In this document: positions 62,527 through 64,000 of the stretch, one piece after another
Layout of the letters: every line of letters starts with the position of its first letter
Numbering within the stretch: the first letter of the stretch is position 1
NCBI RefSeq assembly: GCF_022662105.1
Contig: NZ_JAKMCP010000001.1
Span: forward strand, 1-64,000
Length of the DNA stretch: 64,000 nt
Direction: 5' to 3'
From: Aestuariivivens sediminis
Lineage (GTDB): Bacteria; Bacteroidota; Bacteroidia; Flavobacteriales; Flavobacteriaceae
Position numbers and translations under genes: made by a program
Notes under the pieces: model-generated
The model's input: the letters and a program-made list of their open reading frames with translations, nothing else
Told to the model about the DNA's origin: nothing
The model's database searches: none

Positions 62527-63003
62527 TTATTTGGTGGCCGTAACCGGTGTTTTATTAGGGTCTGGTTTAACAAAGGCTGTTATTTTAACCGTCTCTGTAC
62601 CTTTTTCTGTATTGGCTGTTACCGTAATGGTTTTGGAAACCTTATTGGTACCGCTTCCATTAAATTTAACGGTAAACTGTCCGGAATCTCCCGGAGCCAG
62701 GGGTTCCCTACTCCAATCTTTAGGCACTGTACAGCCACATGAACTCTTAATGTCCGTTATCACCAAAGGTGCTTCACCGGTATTGGTGTAATTAAACACG
62801 GTCTCTACAGGAGTTTTTGCTTCAATTTCTCCAAAATCATGTTCGGTTTTATCAAATTGAATAACAGGAAATTTTGACGCTACCGCATCCCTTTCGGCGG
62901 CTTGTGCGACATTGTTTTCTTCTATTTTTTTCGTGGCATTTTCTTTACACGATGTGAAAGAAATGAAGCAGATGACGCTTAGTCCTAAAATTAATTTATT
63001 CAT
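62527..63003 (-). CDS. DUF1573 lipoprotein
   Basis: A 158-residue protein with a lipoprotein signal (MNKLILGLSVICFISFTSC, Cys at residue 19), then an Ig/ASH-like DUF1573 domain: FDKTEHDFGEI, FNYTNTGEAPLVITDIKSSCGCTVP and PGDSGQFTVKFNGSG. DUF1573 proteins are very common in Bacteroidota and resemble the ASH fold; the SSCGC pair could bind a partner, but the function is unknown. It sits between nusB and yajC, an order I have seen in other Flavobacteriia. Confidence 0.93.
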   Translation of the reverse strand: MNKLILGLSVICFISFTSCKENATKKIEENNVAQAAERDAVASKFPVIQFDKTEHDFGEIEAKTPVETVFNYTNTGEAPLVITDIKSSCGCTVPKDWSREPLAPGDSGQFTVKFNGSGTNKVSKTITVTANTEKGTETVKITAFVKPDPNKTPVTATK

Positions 63004-63087
63004 AATAGATGGTTTTTAATTTTTTGGTTCGTAAAAATAACAATTATTTAACCGATTAAAAATTTTTGTTGGTTTCTTAACAGAATA

Positions 63088-64000
63088 TTATAGTAATCCC
63101 CTGCCTGTTTTGTTCAAAATATTGGTTTCTTGATATTCCTTGACCAGTTTATCGAGAATACCATTTATAAATATACTGCTTTTTGATGTTGAATATTCTT
63201 TTGCAATTTCCAAATACTCATTTATGGTCACTTTCACGGGTATCGAGGGAAATTCTTTAAGTTCACATATCGCCATTTGAAGCAATACAAAATCTACGGT
63301 CGCAATACGGTCGGTATCCCAATTTTTTGTTTTATGCTCAATCTCTTTATTGAGCACTGCACTGTTAAGCACCGTTTTTTTCAATAAATCAATAGCAAAC
63401 TGCTTATCGTCTGCATCTTTATACAGTTTTGGAACAAAATGCCCGTCTGCCGTATGAGGCTTTGTTTTTCGTAATAACTTTAAAATTGTTGTATTCACTG
63501 TAGGAAGGTCATCCAGCCAGGTTAGGTATTTATCCTCAATATATTCATAAAGTTTATCATGCGGCGCGATGACTTCTTTAAAAATATCCACAATAAACTC
63601 CTTATCCTCCATAAAATTTGAAGTCCGGGTTTTCATGTAGGTCGCGTAAAGATGGCTTTTTACAATGCTCTTAAAAACCACATCGACATACTCGTTATCC
63701 AATTGCCAATTATTAATTTTAAAGGCACTTAATTGGTCTTTTAGCAGGGTGTTTCCCGCTAAAAGTTGCAATACTTCATTGTTAACAAACTTTCTGTTGG
63801 GGTTTTTATCTTCCTGGGTTGCAAGATATTTGTTTTGTTTTTTTTGTAAATCGGATTCAGCGCGCTTTTGAACCTCGATAAGCAAGGCCATTAATAACAG
63901 ATACAAATTATACATGTTGTCAATACTAAACAAAAGGAATTTCTGGGGCTTGGCCAAATCGTCATTTTCAGCTTGTTTAAACGCATAAATCGATTGCATT
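63088..64000 (-). CDS. nusB: Transcription antitermination factor NusB (5' partial)
   Basis: The frame runs off the right edge; the first residues visible are MQSIYAFKQAENDDL, and family members start about a dozen residues earlier (xxRRHIRxKVMQSIYAFKQ). At least 304 codons are present, much longer than E. coli NusB but usual for Bacteroidota, where a long N-terminal helical part precedes the NusB domain. The NusB fold is in the C-terminal half: NWDTDRIATVDFVLLQMAICELKEFPSIPVKVTINEYLEIAKEYSTSKSSIFINGILDKLV (in parts). NusB binds the boxA of rRNA leaders with NusE. Confidence 0.92.
   Translation of the reverse strand, partial: MQSIYAFKQAENDDLAKPQKFLLFSIDNMYNLYLLLMALLIEVQKRAESDLQKKQNKYLATQEDKNPNRKFVNNEVLQLLAGNTLLKDQLSAFKINNWQLDNEYVDVVFKSIVKSHLYATYMKTRTSNFMEDKEFIVDIFKEVIAPHDKLYEYIEDKYLTWLDDLPTVNTTILKLLRKTKPHTADGHFVPKLYKDADDKQFAIDLLKKTVLNSAVLNKEIEHKTKNWDTDRIATVDFVLLQMAICELKEFPSIPVKVTINEYLEIAKEYSTSKSSIFINGILDKLVKEYQETNILNKTGRGLL

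Noticed and set aside
1-64000. tRNA, rRNA, tmRNA, RNase P RNA, SRP RNA, prophage, insertion sequences and toxin-antitoxin pairs
   Set aside because: I looked through the intergenic regions and found no cloverleaf, conserved RNA core, transposase, integrase or terminal inverted repeats. A covariance-model search would be needed to be sure about small RNAs.

Overview
The window looks like a chromosomal segment of a marine Flavobacteriaceae member (Bacteroidota). Evidence: AT-rich intergenic DNA, promoters of the Bacteroidetes type (-7 element TAnnTTTG), weak or absent Shine-Dalgarno sequences, proteins with type IX secretion (T9SS) C-terminal sorting domains, HYR and SprB repeats, an Oar-like TonB-dependent receptor, a NusB of about 300 residues and a family of SurA/parvulin chaperones. 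I see no phage, insertion sequence, CRISPR array, rRNA or tRNA. Most of the window is core chromosome; the accessory-looking parts are the left end (1-9270) and the locus at 52.5-55 kb.

Layout. 1-9.3 kb: the 3' end of a giant secreted adhesin (HYR, 12 SprB-type repeats, LamG, sorting domain), then a small gene encoding a free-standing copy of its C-terminal module, then a gene-less stretch that repeats the upstream control region of the small gene. 9.3-16 kb (minus strand): hisS, a small flavobacterial protein, an Oar-like TonB receptor and the ribosomal operon rpsF-rpsR-rplI, with a divergent orphan LytTR response regulator at 16 kb. 16.7-23.7 kb: priA, a YihY-type membrane protein, nadC, rlmH, hpf and a TPR lipoprotein. 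23.8-38.1 kb (plus strand): rdgB, a Rel/SpoT enzyme, a Fur-family regulator, purA, an OstA/LptA-like protein, a class III aminotransferase, a TPR protein, two tandem DUF368 (PopT-type) transporters, aroE and a DUF349 protein with a 15-bp tandem repeat. 38.2-50.9 kb (minus strand): mazG, aconitase, two overlapping acyltransferase-3 genes, a MoxR ATPase, a three-gene periplasmic chaperone set and guaB. 51.1-55.9 kb (minus strand): a zinc alcohol dehydrogenase, then a 4-TM protein, an FMN-binding protein and a porin-like protein behind two palindromic operator-like boxes, then HMG-CoA lyase. 56-64 kb: a spondin-domain T9SS protein, pyrD, pepT, proB-proC, a 63-residue protein, a GNAT acetyltransferase, yajC, a DUF1573 lipoprotein and nusB (running off the right edge).

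How the parts may work together. The strongest regulatory observation is a direct-repeat motif with a 20-21 bp period, the spacing expected for LytTR proteins. It occurs upstream of the orphan LytTR regulator, upstream of the small adhesin-module gene, and a third time in front of a gene-less stretch ending in a terminator. The second is a pair of nearly identical 24-27 bp AT-rich palindromes upstream of the porin/FMN-binding/4-TM set, which look like iron (Fur-type) operators; a Fur homologue is encoded in the same window. Several genes have a TAnnTTTG element only four to ten bases before the ATG and may be read from leaderless or nearly leaderless mRNAs.

The two edge genes (giant adhesin at the left, nusB at the right) are incomplete. 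Functions are read from motifs and family memory; no search was run.
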